Assembly (NCBI RefSeq): GCF_000826545.1
Contig: NZ_CDME01000008.1
Span: forward strand, 1,159,706-1,223,705
Source: Kibdelosporangium sp. MJ126-NF4
GTDB lineage: Bacteria; Actinomycetota; Actinomycetes; Mycobacteriales; Pseudonocardiaceae
DNA length: 64,000 nucleotides
Direction: 5' to 3'
Shown one piece after another: positions 31,442-44,910 of the stretch. The notes below the pieces were generated by a model that worked only from the letters and a program-made list of their open reading frames with translations, had not been told where the DNA came from and did no database searches. Positions within the stretch are counted from its first letter, which is position 1, and each line of letters starts with the position of its first letter. The position numbers and the translations under genes are program-made.

Positions 31442-34400
31442 TTGGGACGTCTGGCCACCGCTGCCCTGATCGTCACGCTGTTGCCGGTGCTCGCACCGAG
31501 CACAGCCGTCGCCGATCAGCAAAGACAGCCATTACCCGAGGAAATCATCCTGGTCACCGGCGACCGTGTGCTGCTCAGCGGCTCGTCGGTCTCGCCGCTG
31601 CCGGGCGAAGGCCGCCAGGGAATGGGTTTCCGGACCTACGAGATCTCGGGCCACCGGTATGTCATTCCGTTGGACGCGGTCGACGCGGTGGCGTCGGGAC
31701 GAATGGACCGGCGGCTGTTCGACATCACCTCGCTCAAGGAATTCGGGTACGCCAACACCCCGAACGTTCCGCTGATCGTCTCCGGCGACGCCATGACCGC
31801 GGCCAAAGGCCAGTCGTGGCAGGCGTTGAAGGCGAGGCCGGAGAAGATCTGGCTGGACGGCAAACGCAAACTCGCGCTGGCCGAGAGCGTTCCGCAGGTC
31901 GGCGCACCGGCCGCGTGGCAGTCCGGTTTCACCGGCAAAGGCGTGACAGTCGCCGTGCTGGACACCGGGATCGACGCGACGCACCCGGATTTCGCGGGCC
32001 GGATCGCGGACCGGCGTGATTTCACCGGCGGGAAGAACGTCGACGACAAGATCGGCCACGGCACGCACGTCGCGTCCACGATCGCGGGCAGTGGCGCTGC
32101 GTCCAACGGCAAATACCGTGGTGTGGCACCGGATGCGACGTTGGTGATCGGCAAGGTGTGCGGGGAGCAGTTGTGCCCGGAGAGCGCCATCATCGCCGGG
32201 ATGGAGTGGGCCGCGCGGGAGAAGAAGGCGCGGGTGGTGAACCTGAGCCTCGGCGGGCCGGACTCCGAGGAAGTCGATCCACTGGAGGAAACTGTCAACG
32301 AGCTGAGCGCTGAGACCGGCGCGCTTTTCGTGGTGGCATCAGGGAACTCGGGACCACGTGCAGGCTCGGTCAGCTCGCCGAGCACGGCGGATGCCGCGCT
32401 CGCGGTCGGTGCCGCGACCAAACAGGACGAAGAAGCATGGTTCTCCAGTCGCGGCCCACGCATCGACGGCGCCGTCAAGCCCGAGATCGCCGCGCCGGGA
32501 ATGGGGATCGTGGCGGCGTTGGCCCGCAACAGCGGCGGCGATCCGATCGACGAGTCCTACACGATGGCCAGTGGCACCTCGATGGCCACGCCGCACGTCG
32601 CCGGTGCCGCCGCTTTGCTCGCCCAGCAACGCCCCACAAGCAGGGGTGCCGAGTTGAAGTCCACATTGGTCTCCTCGGCGCAGCCGCTTCCGCTGGACGC
32701 GCACCAGATCGGCGCAGGGCGGCTGGACGCCAGCCGTGCCGTGAAGCAGAGCGTGGTCTCGGTCGACTCCGCACTGAACCTCGGCACGCAGCGCTGGCCG
32801 CACGACGACGACAAACCGGTCAGCGGCACGGTGACCTACCGCAACACCGGGTCGGCGCCGATCACGCTGAGCCTCGCGGTCACCGGCGAGCTGTATTCCG
32901 TTGACCAGAAGGAAATCACGGTTCCCGCGGGCGGGACCGGCTCGGCCAGGATCGCGGCCGACACCCGCACCGGCCCGGACGGGCACATCACCGGCATGCT
33001 GACCGCGACGGCGGGCGAGACCAGGGTGGTCACGCCCCTGACTGTCAACAAGGAAGCCGAGAGCTACGACCTGAAGGTCACGCAGATCGGCCGGGACGGC
33101 AAGCAGGCGAAGATCGACGGACTGCTCATGGTCAACATGACCGCCGGACAGGGGTACTTCCCGTACGACCTGGACGGTTCGGTGGTGCTGCGCAAGCCGA
33201 AGGGGCACTACGTCCTCGACACCTATGTCGCGACGGAGGCCGACTACACCCACATCACCGTGCCGTCGGTGACGCTGGATCATGACCAGAGCGTCACCCT
33301 GGACGCCCGTCAGGCCAAGATCGTCCGACCGGTCGTGCCGAGGCCGAACCTCGCAGCCGCGTTGCTGGACATCGGGTTGATCAGGTATTTCGATGCGCCG
33401 GAAGGTCGCTCGGCGATCCTGAGCCGCTCGATCCTGTACGACGGCCTACCGTTCTACACCCTCTACCAAGGGCAACCGTTGCCGCCGGATGACCTTGACG
33501 CGTGGGCGGCGGTCAAGCTCGGTCAACCGGGCGGGAACAACGATTTCACGGCCAGTCCAGTGCTGTACCACATGCTCTGGGCGGAGCACGGCAAGTACTG
33601 GACCGGTCTGCAGCCGGTGCTGCGCAAGGAGGAGTTCGCCGAGGTCCGGGAGCACTACCACGCCACCCCGGCCGGGAAGTTCGGCTACACCTGGGCCAAC
33701 GGTCGGATCGACGGCCTCGGCCTGCTCACCGCCGGTGGACCGCTGGGTGTGTCGCTGCCGTTCGAACGGACCGACTACTTCCAGGCGGGCCGGAAGTGGG
33801 GGCAGGCCTTCGGGCAGTACCGCGACGAGGAGATCTCCTCCGAGATCAGCAACCTCTATGGCCACCAGGACGAGGTCTTCAAGCCGGGTACGAGCCAGGT
33901 CCGGCACTGGAACCGGGGTGTGTTCTCGCCCGCGTTCGACCGTCCGAACGCACCACCGAACTACCGCACGGTCAGAACCGGTGACGCGATGAACATCTAC
34001 GTCGCGTCCTATCCGGACTCGACACCCGGCCGGACCGGGTACCCCATGGCAGGACAATCCCAAGGCCGCATGGCGTTGTACCGCGATGGCACCCTGGTCG
34101 GGGAGAGGCCGGATCTCTTCAGCGGCTACTTCCCGGAACTTCCACCGGAAGAGGCCACATATCGCGCCGAGATGTCACTGGAACTCGACGACAAGCTGTT
34201 CCCGTTGTCCACCAGGACGAGCACCGCGTGGACGTTCCGCTCGGCGGCGGCAGCGGAGACCGAGGCACTGCCGGTGATGCTCGCGAAGCTGGCGCCGAAC
34301 CTGGACGCCCACAATTCGGTCCGGCCCAACCAGCTGCTCGTCATTCCCGTCACCGTGCAACGCAATCCCGGCAGCAAGCCGTCCGCAGTGACCAGTGTGA

Positions 34401-34591
34401 CGATGGAGGTGTCGGCTGACGACGGCGCCACGTGGCGTGACGTCCCGGTGTACGCGGGCAAGGACGTTTGGTACGGCCTGGAGGTCAACCCGGTACCGGA
34501 CAGCTACCCCTCCCTGAAGGTGACCGCGACCGACAAGGCGGGGGGCAAAGTCGAGCAGACCGTGCTCCACGCCTACCGCGTCACTGCATAA
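31442..34591 (+). CDS. Large secreted subtilisin-like serine protease (S8 family)
   Basis: 1,049 residues from TTG 31442 with a strong GGGAGGAG upstream. Signal peptide GRLATAALIVTLLPVLAPST-AVA, propeptide-like region to about 155, then the S8 catalytic domain. The triad is Asp174 (VAVLDTGID), His206 (GHGTHVAST) and Ser380 (GTSMATPHVAG), with oxyanion Asn in VVASGNSGP. After residue about 440 come Ig-like domains (SGTVTYRNTGSAPITLSLAV) and a long region without recognised motif, ending in a beta-rich domain (VPVYAGKDVWYGLEVNP). This architecture is common among actinomycete extracellular proteases. It sits between the TrmH and HSP90 genes, inserted in an otherwise conserved core block. Confidence 0.92.
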   Translation: MGRLATAALIVTLLPVLAPSTAVADQQRQPLPEEIILVTGDRVLLSGSSVSPLPGEGRQGMGFRTYEISGHRYVIPLDAVDAVASGRMDRRLFDITSLKEFGYANTPNVPLIVSGDAMTAAKGQSWQALKARPEKIWLDGKRKLALAESVPQVGAPAAWQSGFTGKGVTVAVLDTGIDATHPDFAGRIADRRDFTGGKNVDDKIGHGTHVASTIAGSGAASNGKYRGVAPDATLVIGKVCGEQLCPESAIIAGMEWAAREKKARVVNLSLGGPDSEEVDPLEETVNELSAETGALFVVASGNSGPRAGSVSSPSTADAALAVGAATKQDEEAWFSSRGPRIDGAVKPEIAAPGMGIVAALARNSGGDPIDESYTMASGTSMATPHVAGAAALLAQQRPTSRGAELKSTLVSSAQPLPLDAHQIGAGRLDASRAVKQSVVSVDSALNLGTQRWPHDDDKPVSGTVTYRNTGSAPITLSLAVTGELYSVDQKEITVPAGGTGSARIAADTRTGPDGHITGMLTATAGETRVVTPLTVNKEAESYDLKVTQIGRDGKQAKIDGLLMVNMTAGQGYFPYDLDGSVVLRKPKGHYVLDTYVATEADYTHITVPSVTLDHDQSVTLDARQAKIVRPVVPRPNLAAALLDIGLIRYFDAPEGRSAILSRSILYDGLPFYTLYQGQPLPPDDLDAWAAVKLGQPGGNNDFTASPVLYHMLWAEHGKYWTGLQPVLRKEEFAEVREHYHATPAGKFGYTWANGRIDGLGLLTAGGPLGVSLPFERTDYFQAGRKWGQAFGQYRDEEISSEISNLYGHQDEVFKPGTSQVRHWNRGVFSPAFDRPNAPPNYRTVRTGDAMNIYVASYPDSTPGRTGYPMAGQSQGRMALYRDGTLVGERPDLFSGYFPELPPEEATYRAEMSLELDDKLFPLSTRTSTAWTFRSAAAAETEALPVMLAKLAPNLDAHNSVRPNQLLVIPVTVQRNPGSKPSAVTSVTMEVSADDGATWRDVPVYAGKDVWYGLEVNPVPDSYPSLKVTATDKAGGKVEQTVLHAYRVTA

Positions 34592-34603
34592 CCCCGGACC
34601 AAC

Positions 34604-34734
34604 CGCCGTGTCCACCATTCCAGCACCATGTGTCCACCATTCCGGCACAACGAAATTCCCCATGCGGCGGCCGAGACTGCGATTTCACAGTGCCGGAAAG
34701 TGCAACTCACTGTGTCGGAAAGGTGGACACGGCG
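34604..34734. terminator. Nested inverted repeats between convergent genes
   Basis: Outer arms CGCCGTGTCCACC (34604-34616) and its complement (34722-34734), perfect over 13 bp. Inner arms TTCCGGCAC (34640-34648) and GTGCCGGAA (34690-34698), perfect over 9 bp. GTGTCCACCATTCC is also repeated directly within the left arm. It separates the subtilase stop from the convergent TPR gene stop and probably terminates both. Confidence 0.6.
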
Positions 34735-34735
34735 T

Positions 34736-37504
34736 TTAGGCCCGCAACTTCGCGCTGAGCAGGCGTGCTGTCCCGTCCTGGCTGACCGGTTTCGACTGGG
34801 CCTCCAGTGCGCGGGACAGCACGTCCAGCACACGGGCGACGATGCTCGGCGGGGTGTCGTCGGAGATCAGCCCGACCGATTCCCTCGCCAGCTGCTCCGC
34901 CGTACCCGCCGTGTCCATCGCGAGGTGGCAGCGCGCGGCACGGACCATCAGGAAGATCTGCCAGTCCGGTTCGTCGAGGTCCGCGACGAGCCGCAGGGCG
35001 TGGGTGTTGTCGGCCAACGCGTCGGCGGGCTGCCCAAGCTGGGTGTGGGTGTAGCCGCGCAGTTCCAGTAACTCCGCGGTCAGCCGGTCGGCCAGGTCAC
35101 TGTCCTGGATCTGGGTTTCGGCGCGTTCCAGCGCCGCCAGCGCCATCATGGGGTCGTCGTCCGCGATCGCCGCGGCCGTCTTGATCCACGCCCGGCACGC
35201 TTCCACCGGCAGTTCGGCCTCCTCCCACAGCTCGGCCGACCGGTGGTGGCAGCGCCGCGCCTCCTCTGGCTCGTCCAACGCGTGGCTGGTCGCGCCGAGA
35301 CCGGCCCACACCATCGCCTGCGAGGCCGGGGGAGCCTCGCCGATCAGGTCGAGCATGGCCTGGAAGTGTCTGCGGCCCTGCGCGTGCTCGCCGAGCTCCG
35401 CGCAGACCGAGCCGAGCCGGTAGCGGACGCGTAGCGTGGCCTCGTCCTCGGCCTTCTCAGGCAGCAGCCGCAGCGCCTCCTCCAGCGCCTCGGCGGCCTC
35501 GACGAGACGCCCGTGCGCCAGATATCCGGACGACAGCAGGTAGCACGCGTGCGCGGTCTCCAGCGGGCTGCCCTCGGTTCGGCAGACGGCCACGGTGTCC
35601 ACGAGCTCACGCAGGTGCTCGCCCGCTCGATCCAGGTTGTCCACCATGGACGCGCGGTGCAGCAGCATGTCCGGCAGCCACGGCCCCGGGTGGGCGCGGA
35701 CGAACTCGACCAGCTCGGCCGACGTCCGCAGCGCCAGGTCGACCTCGCCGCGGATCTCGGCGATCGCCATCCGTCCCCGCAGCGCGTGGAACCGGTCGCC
35801 CGCGCGCAGCCCCGGCGAGGCGAGCACCTCGTCCATGACCGTGCTCGCCTCGTCGAGGTTGCCCTGCCGCGCGGCGTGGTCGGCCTGCTCCAGCCGGACG
35901 GACGTGAGCCGCTCCGGTGCTGTCTGCCTGGCCAGTTCCTCGGCCTCGGCCAGTAACTCGGACGCGTGGGTGTGCTCGTGGCGGTGGTCGAGCAGCTCGC
36001 ACAGGATCAGCCGGACCAGGATCCGGCCGACCGACGACGAGTGTGCCTCGGCCCGGACCAGCGCCTCCTCGGCCGTCTCGATCCCGCCGTCGACGTCTCC
36101 GGCCTCGGCCTTGAGCATGCCGAGCCGGGCGTGGAACCGCGCGGCCTGGTCGAGATCGCCGAGCTCGGTCAGCCGCCGGACGGCTTTCGGCAGGTCGTCG
36201 AGCACGTCCGGGCCGGGGAACACGACGGCCCGGCGGGCCGCCAGCTGCGCGGCGAGCGTCGCGGGCAGCAACGGATCGAGGTCCGCGGGCAGGGACTTCA
36301 GCAGCCGATGCCCGGTGAGGAAGTCGCCCTCCTCGTAGGCCAGGTGCGCCTGGTAGGCCAGTTCGACCGGGTCCGCGGTGATCGGTGCCGGTGCGGCGAT
36401 CGGGTTCGGCAGGGCCAGCGGTACACGCACCGCGTCAGGAGCGTCCAAGATGGACGTGATCCGCTCGGACTGCCGAGTGGTCCCGTTGCGCTTGTCGAAC
36501 TCCGCCGCCAGCTCCAGCGCCCGCGTCGACAGGTACTCCCGCAGCTGCACGGCTGTGATGCTCTGCACGCCACCGCCCGGTTGCGGCACGGCCAGCTCCG
36601 TCCGGTCGGCGTCGAGCCTGCTCAGCAGCAACGTCGCGCTGGCCGCGAAGTTCATCGTGCCGATCGGGCTGGTCGCGTGGTGGACCTGGTCGAGATGCCG
36701 CCGCAGCAGCTCCATCCCGCGCGGCACGTTGCCGGTGACCGCGCAGAACTCCAGATGCAGCCCCACATAACCCTGGCTGGCCTGCTCACGGGACTGGCGG
36801 TACGCGAGCAGGTGCGCGTTCTTGGCCCGCTCGACCTCGCCCAGCGCCGTCAACGCGGGCAGCAGGGAAGTGAGCACACCCTGGGGCTGCGTGCTGCACG
36901 TCAACCGGCCCGCCAGCGCGGGTTCCGCGTGCCGCAGCGCTTCCTCGTAGCGTCCGCGCAGCACGAGGTGCTCGACCTGCTCCTCGACCACGCAGCCCGC
37001 GCAGTCGGACATGTCGTCGCGTTCAGTGCTGATGAACCGGGCGAAGTGCTCGTCCGCCAACGCGAAGTCGCCGACGTGCGTGGCGGTGAGCGCCCGCTGG
37101 CCCCACACCGGCTGCAGCGAGAAGCCGAACCGCTTGAACCGCGTCTCCAGCTCGTCGAGCACGGATTCGATCTGCGCCAGGGTGAACCGCGGATCGCGGC
37201 GCAACCCGACCGGCACCCACTTGTGCGCCCAGTTCAGGCTGCGCATGCCACCGGCGGTGAACACGGCCGGATCGCGCTGCTCGGCCATGTGGCACCACGC
37301 GATCGGCGCGAGGATCAGGTCGTAGCGGTTGAGGTAGTAGCAGGACTCGATCAGCGCGAGACGGCACAGCGCGGGAAGTTCCTTGTCTCCGCTGGAATCC
37401 GCGGCACGGGCGGCCCGCTCCAGCGCCTCGTGCTTGGCCATGCCGGTCGGCATGTCCGCGGCCTCGGAGAACAGCCGCAGCGCGTCCTCGACGGGATCGG
37501 TCAC
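34736..37504 (-). CDS. Large TPR-repeat protein paired with HSP90
   Basis: 922 residues, almost wholly alpha-helical with many TPR-like hairpins (for example ALCRLALIESCYYLNRYDLI, CAELGEHAQGRRHFQAMLDL, EEARRCHHRSAELWEEAELP, LLELRGYTHTQLGQPADALA). No signal peptide or membrane segment. Its ATG overlaps the stop of the HSP90 gene by 4 nt, so both are made from one transcript. TPR proteins are classical HSP90 co-chaperones in eukaryotes. A dedicated bacterial HSP90-TPR pair is suggestive of a client-recruiting partner, though direct interaction is inferred from gene order only. Confidence 0.82.
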   Translation of the reverse strand: MTDPVEDALRLFSEAADMPTGMAKHEALERAARAADSSGDKELPALCRLALIESCYYLNRYDLILAPIAWCHMAEQRDPAVFTAGGMRSLNWAHKWVPVGLRRDPRFTLAQIESVLDELETRFKRFGFSLQPVWGQRALTATHVGDFALADEHFARFISTERDDMSDCAGCVVEEQVEHLVLRGRYEEALRHAEPALAGRLTCSTQPQGVLTSLLPALTALGEVERAKNAHLLAYRQSREQASQGYVGLHLEFCAVTGNVPRGMELLRRHLDQVHHATSPIGTMNFAASATLLLSRLDADRTELAVPQPGGGVQSITAVQLREYLSTRALELAAEFDKRNGTTRQSERITSILDAPDAVRVPLALPNPIAAPAPITADPVELAYQAHLAYEEGDFLTGHRLLKSLPADLDPLLPATLAAQLAARRAVVFPGPDVLDDLPKAVRRLTELGDLDQAARFHARLGMLKAEAGDVDGGIETAEEALVRAEAHSSSVGRILVRLILCELLDHRHEHTHASELLAEAEELARQTAPERLTSVRLEQADHAARQGNLDEASTVMDEVLASPGLRAGDRFHALRGRMAIAEIRGEVDLALRTSAELVEFVRAHPGPWLPDMLLHRASMVDNLDRAGEHLRELVDTVAVCRTEGSPLETAHACYLLSSGYLAHGRLVEAAEALEEALRLLPEKAEDEATLRVRYRLGSVCAELGEHAQGRRHFQAMLDLIGEAPPASQAMVWAGLGATSHALDEPEEARRCHHRSAELWEEAELPVEACRAWIKTAAAIADDDPMMALAALERAETQIQDSDLADRLTAELLELRGYTHTQLGQPADALADNTHALRLVADLDEPDWQIFLMVRAARCHLAMDTAGTAEQLARESVGLISDDTPPSIVARVLDVLSRALEAQSKPVSQDGTARLLSAKLRA

Positions 37505-39273
37505 CGGCGCACCGCCCGGTCGAGCAGGTCGAGGAAGGACCGGTTGAGCGCCGCGGTGTCCTTGGGCCGCATCGGCCGCCGGGACTGCAGCAGTGCGTGC
37601 ACGTACAGCGATTCCACGGTCAACTCCGCCAGTGTCCGGTCAGTCAGCTCGGAAAGCCGCTGCACCAAGGGATTGCGTGTGTTGAGCACGAGTTGCTGGC
37701 TCGCGGTCGACGCGGGTTCGGCCAGTTGCCCGAGCAGTTCCGCCCACAGCGGGTCGCTCTGCTCGCGGATCTCGGCGTTGTCCTTCTGCCGTTCCCGGTC
37801 GGCGTTGGAGATCAGCAACGCGGGAAGCGACACGGGGTCGAAATCGCGGGGCACGGCGTCGCAGTCGTGCCGTTCCAGCACCGTCCGCGCGAGTTTGAGG
37901 CTGGCGCGCACCTGTTCCTCGACCGCGGGATCCGGCCGGTCCATGGTCGCGAGCAGCTCGCTGGGCACCACCCGCCTGGTCGACACGGAGCCGTCGACCT
38001 CGGCGATGCGGCGCATCAGCTCCGTGTCGTAGGCGTACCCGGCGTTGAGCAGACCGAGGCCCTGCGCCTGGGCGACCGGCGCGAACTGACGGAACTCGTC
38101 CACGTCCGGCGTGTAGAGAATGCTGTTGTGGCGCCTGCGGAACTGGCGCAGCGTCACGCTCCCGTCGGTGGTTTCGAACGGCAGCCAGTGCTCGACCAGC
38201 CGCAGCAGGTCGTCGTCGACCAGCGCGACGGACTTCATGCCCAGTTGGTGTTTGGCCAGCAGCGCCGACGCGCGGTCCGGTTGCGTCGCACCGAGCCGCA
38301 CGAGCCAGTCCTTCACCACCGTGCCGAGTTCGTCCCGCACGCCCAGCAGCGCCTCGTCCTGGTACAGCGACTCGCGGCTCGCGGTCGGCCGCAGCGCGGA
38401 CGAATTCACCACGCAGCGAACGAAATACGCCCAGTCGGGGAGCAGTCCCTCGACCGAGTCCCCGACGAGCATGCGCTTGAGATACACCCGGTGTGCCTGG
38501 CGGGAACCGGGGTGTGCCGCGTCCGGCAGCACGAACGCCAAGCCGGTCAGCCCGGCGGCGGGCACGTCCAGCGGCAGCACCTCGAACGGGCGGAAGCCGA
38601 AGGTCCGTTCGCAGTAGGCGGCCATCCGATCGACGTGGTCCTCGTACGGCTCGTCCGAGGGCCGCAGCCACGGCAGCTCCGGCTGGGTGAGCCGCTCGTC
38701 GCCGACGAGCACCTCGACCGGCAGCAGCTCGCCGAACTCCCTGGCCAGCGCGACGACCATGTCCTGCTGCAGCCAGTGTTCGGCGTCCTTGCGCGGGACG
38801 AGCGTGACAGTCGTGCCGACCGCCGCCCTGGCGGACTCGTCGGCCACCACCTCGTACGTGCCGGACGCGTCGGCGGTCCAGCGCACCGCCGGGCCGCCCT
38901 TAGCGGACCGGCTGACCAGCCGGATCTCGTCGGCGACCAGGAAACAGGACAACAGGCCGACACCGAACTGGCCAAGGAAGTCCTGCCGCGCGAAGCCCAG
39001 TTCGTCGCGCTTGGAGGTCCGGCCGAGCGTGGACAGCAGGGTGTGCACCTCGTCCTCGGTCAGCCCGACACCGCTGTCGGAGATCCGCAGCGTGCCGTCG
39101 CCGGTGCGCTCGGCGGGTTCGAGCACGATCCACGCGGGACCGCCGCCGCGGGCGGTGATCGCGTCCATCGCGTTCTGCAGCAGCTCCCGGATGTAGACCC
39201 GAGGGCTCGAGTAGAGGTGCTGGCTGAGCAGCTCGATGACGCCTCGGAGATCCACGCCGAACGATCTGGACAT
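37501..39273 (-). CDS. HSP90-family protein (HtpG-like)
   Basis: 590 residues, a little shorter than typical HtpG (about 620-640). N-terminal GHKL ATPase: LSQHLYSSPRVYIRELLQNAMDAI (Asn/Asp of the N-box), ISDSGVGLTEDEV and GQFGVGLLSCFLVADEI. The middle domain has VYLKRMLVGDSVEGLLPDWAYF and the NSSALRPTASRESLYQD stretch, which corresponds to the catalytic-loop region of HSP90. The C-terminal part is more divergent. It differs from canonical HtpG enough that it may be a specialised paralogue; it is co-transcribed with the TPR gene. Upstream (39274-39499) there is no gene; that stretch holds both its promoter and that of pheS. Confidence 0.9.
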   Translation of the reverse strand: MSRSFGVDLRGVIELLSQHLYSSPRVYIRELLQNAMDAITARGGGPAWIVLEPAERTGDGTLRISDSGVGLTEDEVHTLLSTLGRTSKRDELGFARQDFLGQFGVGLLSCFLVADEIRLVSRSAKGGPAVRWTADASGTYEVVADESARAAVGTTVTLVPRKDAEHWLQQDMVVALAREFGELLPVEVLVGDERLTQPELPWLRPSDEPYEDHVDRMAAYCERTFGFRPFEVLPLDVPAAGLTGLAFVLPDAAHPGSRQAHRVYLKRMLVGDSVEGLLPDWAYFVRCVVNSSALRPTASRESLYQDEALLGVRDELGTVVKDWLVRLGATQPDRASALLAKHQLGMKSVALVDDDLLRLVEHWLPFETTDGSVTLRQFRRRHNSILYTPDVDEFRQFAPVAQAQGLGLLNAGYAYDTELMRRIAEVDGSVSTRRVVPSELLATMDRPDPAVEEQVRASLKLARTVLERHDCDAVPRDFDPVSLPALLISNADRERQKDNAEIREQSDPLWAELLGQLAEPASTASQQLVLNTRNPLVQRLSELTDRTLAELTVESLYVHALLQSRRPMRPKDTAALNRSFLDLLDRAVRR

Positions 39274-39385
39274 GAGTGGTAGCTGACCTCGGAATACGAT
39301 GGGGACGACGCGATTGTCGTGCGCGTCACTCTATCGGGCGAGCAGGTGCGCTGTTACTCCGTGCAGGGGAAGAGCGCTTATGTGA

Positions 39386-43059
<3,674 letters not shown>

Positions 43060-43124
43060 TCGGTGCTGCGCTGATCGGTCGAATCAGCGACTCCATGCTT
43101 TTCAGCGGCTACCAGCTGCGACAT

Positions 43125-43161
43125 AGTGATCAGGCGGGGCAGGGGTCCTCGCCTGATCACT
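43125..43161 (+). terminator. Hairpin terminator after pheT
   Basis: Perfect 12-bp stem AGTGATCAGGCG with its complement around a 13-nt loop, 65 nt after the pheT stop. Confidence 0.8.
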
Positions 43162-43176
43162 TGTATGGGGGAGTGA

Positions 43177-44142
43177 ATGGTTCTTCGAGCGATGTGTGCC
43201 GCCCTGGTCGCGGCCTGTGCGATCGTCTCGCCCGCGGCCGCGTCGGCGGCCGAACCCGGCGACGTGACTTTGTACATTGTGGACGCGGAGACCCGTGAGC
43301 CGGTCCGCGACGCGTGCGTGGACCTCGTCAGCGACAATCGCCATGGCGTGGTCGAGACCAGAGTCATGGTCAGGTGCGCCGACAGTGAGGGCGCTGTCCG
43401 GTTCTACGGCTGGACGACCCGTTTCAAGATCTTTACCTGGTCGAAGGACGGGCTGCACGGCAGTCAGTGGACGGGTAAATGGGGCGGCACCGGCGACATC
43501 GACCAAGCCACCTGGTTCCACCCGGAGCTCGGCGACAGCATCGAGCTCAAGGTGGCGATGCACAAAGCCGGTCAGATCAGCGGCGTGGTGACCGACTCCG
43601 CCACCGGCGCACCGGTACCGGGCCTGTGCCCCATGCCCACGCCGTCCGGCACGTACTGGAGCAACCACGTCGGCGTGAAGTGCGCCGACACCGAAGGCCG
43701 GTACTCGATCAGCGGGCTCGGGCCGTACGCGTGGAAGGTGCAATTCCCTGACTACTCCGGCAACTATGCGTGGCAGTGGTCAGGCAACGGATCGAACCGG
43801 GCCGAGGCGACTCCGGTACAGGTGACCGTGGGCGCGACCGCCGCAGCGGATGCCCGGCTGTACCCGGCCGGAGGGGTGACCGGCAAGGTCATCGACTCGC
43901 CGGAGTCGATGCAGTTCGTGTCCATCGACGCGTTCAACCGGCTGACCGGTGACTGGGCGGGCCCCCAGCCGAGCAAGGACGACGCCACCAAGACGTACCT
44001 CCTGAGGGGCCTCAACACCCAGGACGTGGAAATCCGGTACCGGGCAATGGGAACGCCCGAGTACGTGTACCCGGACCCGGTGCGGGTGGTGGCCGGGCAG
44101 AAGACCGACGGCATCGACCTGAAGTTCCCCAAGGAGAACTGA
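43177..44142 (+). CDS. Secreted protein with carboxypeptidase-regulatory/Ig-like repeats
   Basis: 321 residues. Signal peptide MVLRAMCAALVAACAIVSPA-AASA. The mature part holds about three beta-sandwich modules of the CarboxypepD_reg/SpaA type: DVTLYIVDAETREPVRDACV, ISGVVTDSATGAPVPGLCPM, and VTGKVIDSPESMQFVSIDAF. Paired cysteines (ACVDL...VRCAD; LCPM...VKCAD) could form disulphides. It is a structural or adhesive extracellular protein without catalytic motif. The next gene downstream is a shorter relative, suggesting duplication. Confidence 0.82.
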   Translation: MVLRAMCAALVAACAIVSPAAASAAEPGDVTLYIVDAETREPVRDACVDLVSDNRHGVVETRVMVRCADSEGAVRFYGWTTRFKIFTWSKDGLHGSQWTGKWGGTGDIDQATWFHPELGDSIELKVAMHKAGQISGVVTDSATGAPVPGLCPMPTPSGTYWSNHVGVKCADTEGRYSISGLGPYAWKVQFPDYSGNYAWQWSGNGSNRAEATPVQVTVGATAAADARLYPAGGVTGKVIDSPESMQFVSIDAFNRLTGDWAGPQPSKDDATKTYLLRGLNTQDVEIRYRAMGTPEYVYPDPVRVVAGQKTDGIDLKFPKEN

Positions 44143-44152
44143 CCGGTCCAAG

Positions 44153-44182
44153 TGGGCCGACGGGCCGCCACCCATCGGCCCA
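44153..44182 (+). terminator. Hairpin after the 43177 gene
   Basis: Arms TGGGCCGA and TCGGCCCA (8 bp, 14-nt loop), 11 nt after the stop. Confidence 0.6.
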
Positions 44183-44258
44183 ACTGTGATCACGGCACTT
44201 CCAGACGAGCCCTCCCGTGTCGCATAGTGGAGCTCCACCATGGACACGAGGGGGCTCG

Positions 44259-44873
44259 TTGCGCGCGTTTCTTGTTGTGCTCACAGCGTTTTTGTTCACT
44301 ATCGGCCTTGTCTCGCCTGCGAACGCGGACGAATACGGCCGTATAACTGGAAAGTTCGTTCAGACCACCGGCGGAGTGCGGATTGTTCTGACGGATACCA
44401 AGGGGAACACCGCGTCCGAGTCGGTGTTCACCGACAGCGTGGGCCGGTACCGCTTCGACAAGGTCCGGCCGGGCGACTACCACATCCGGTTCATCTGGAA
44501 GGACCAGACCGACCAGTGGTACCCGAGTCAGATCAAGCGGCAACTCGCCAAGATCGTCCAGGTGCGGGCGGGCGAGGAGATCGTCGCCGACGACACCGAA
44601 CTGAAGCCGGGCTCCGTGCGTGTCACCGTCACGGACGCGGTGACTGGCAAGCCGATCAAGGGCGCGTGCGTGTGGCAGCGCAAGCCGCCGTACTCGAGGT
44701 CGTTGTGCGCGGGTGAGGACGGCGTGGCGAGGTTCCCGCGGATCAGGGCGTGGAACTGGGATTTCGTCGCCAACACGCTGGGCGATGGATACGTGGCCAG
44801 CAACATCGACAACATCGATGTCCTGCCGGACGTGACCACCGAGCTCGCGGTCACGCTGACCCCGAAGGTGTAG
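44259..44873 (+). CDS. Small secreted protein with carboxypeptidase-regulatory-like repeats
   Basis: 204 residues from TTG 44259, preceded by GAGGGGG; this start gives a clean signal peptide (RAFLVVLTAFLFTIGLVSPA-NADE). Two beta-sandwich modules: YGRITGKFVQTTGGVRIVLTD with YRFDKVRPGDYHIRFIW, and SVRVTVTDAVTGKPIKGACV with a Cys pair (ACVWQ...SLCAG). Same design as the upstream secreted protein but one module shorter. Function unknown; extracellular. Confidence 0.75.
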   Translation: MRAFLVVLTAFLFTIGLVSPANADEYGRITGKFVQTTGGVRIVLTDTKGNTASESVFTDSVGRYRFDKVRPGDYHIRFIWKDQTDQWYPSQIKRQLAKIVQVRAGEEIVADDTELKPGSVRVTVTDAVTGKPIKGACVWQRKPPYSRSLCAGEDGVARFPRIRAWNWDFVANTLGDGYVASNIDNIDVLPDVTTELAVTLTPKV

Positions 44874-44910
44874 AACGGAACTGTCAGACCTCGGGCGTAG
44901 TGTCCCGGAT

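Noticed and set aside
35966..38032. Long open frame (688 codons) on the plus strand
   Set aside because: Antisense to the TPR and HSP90 genes, which both have clear homology and coupling.
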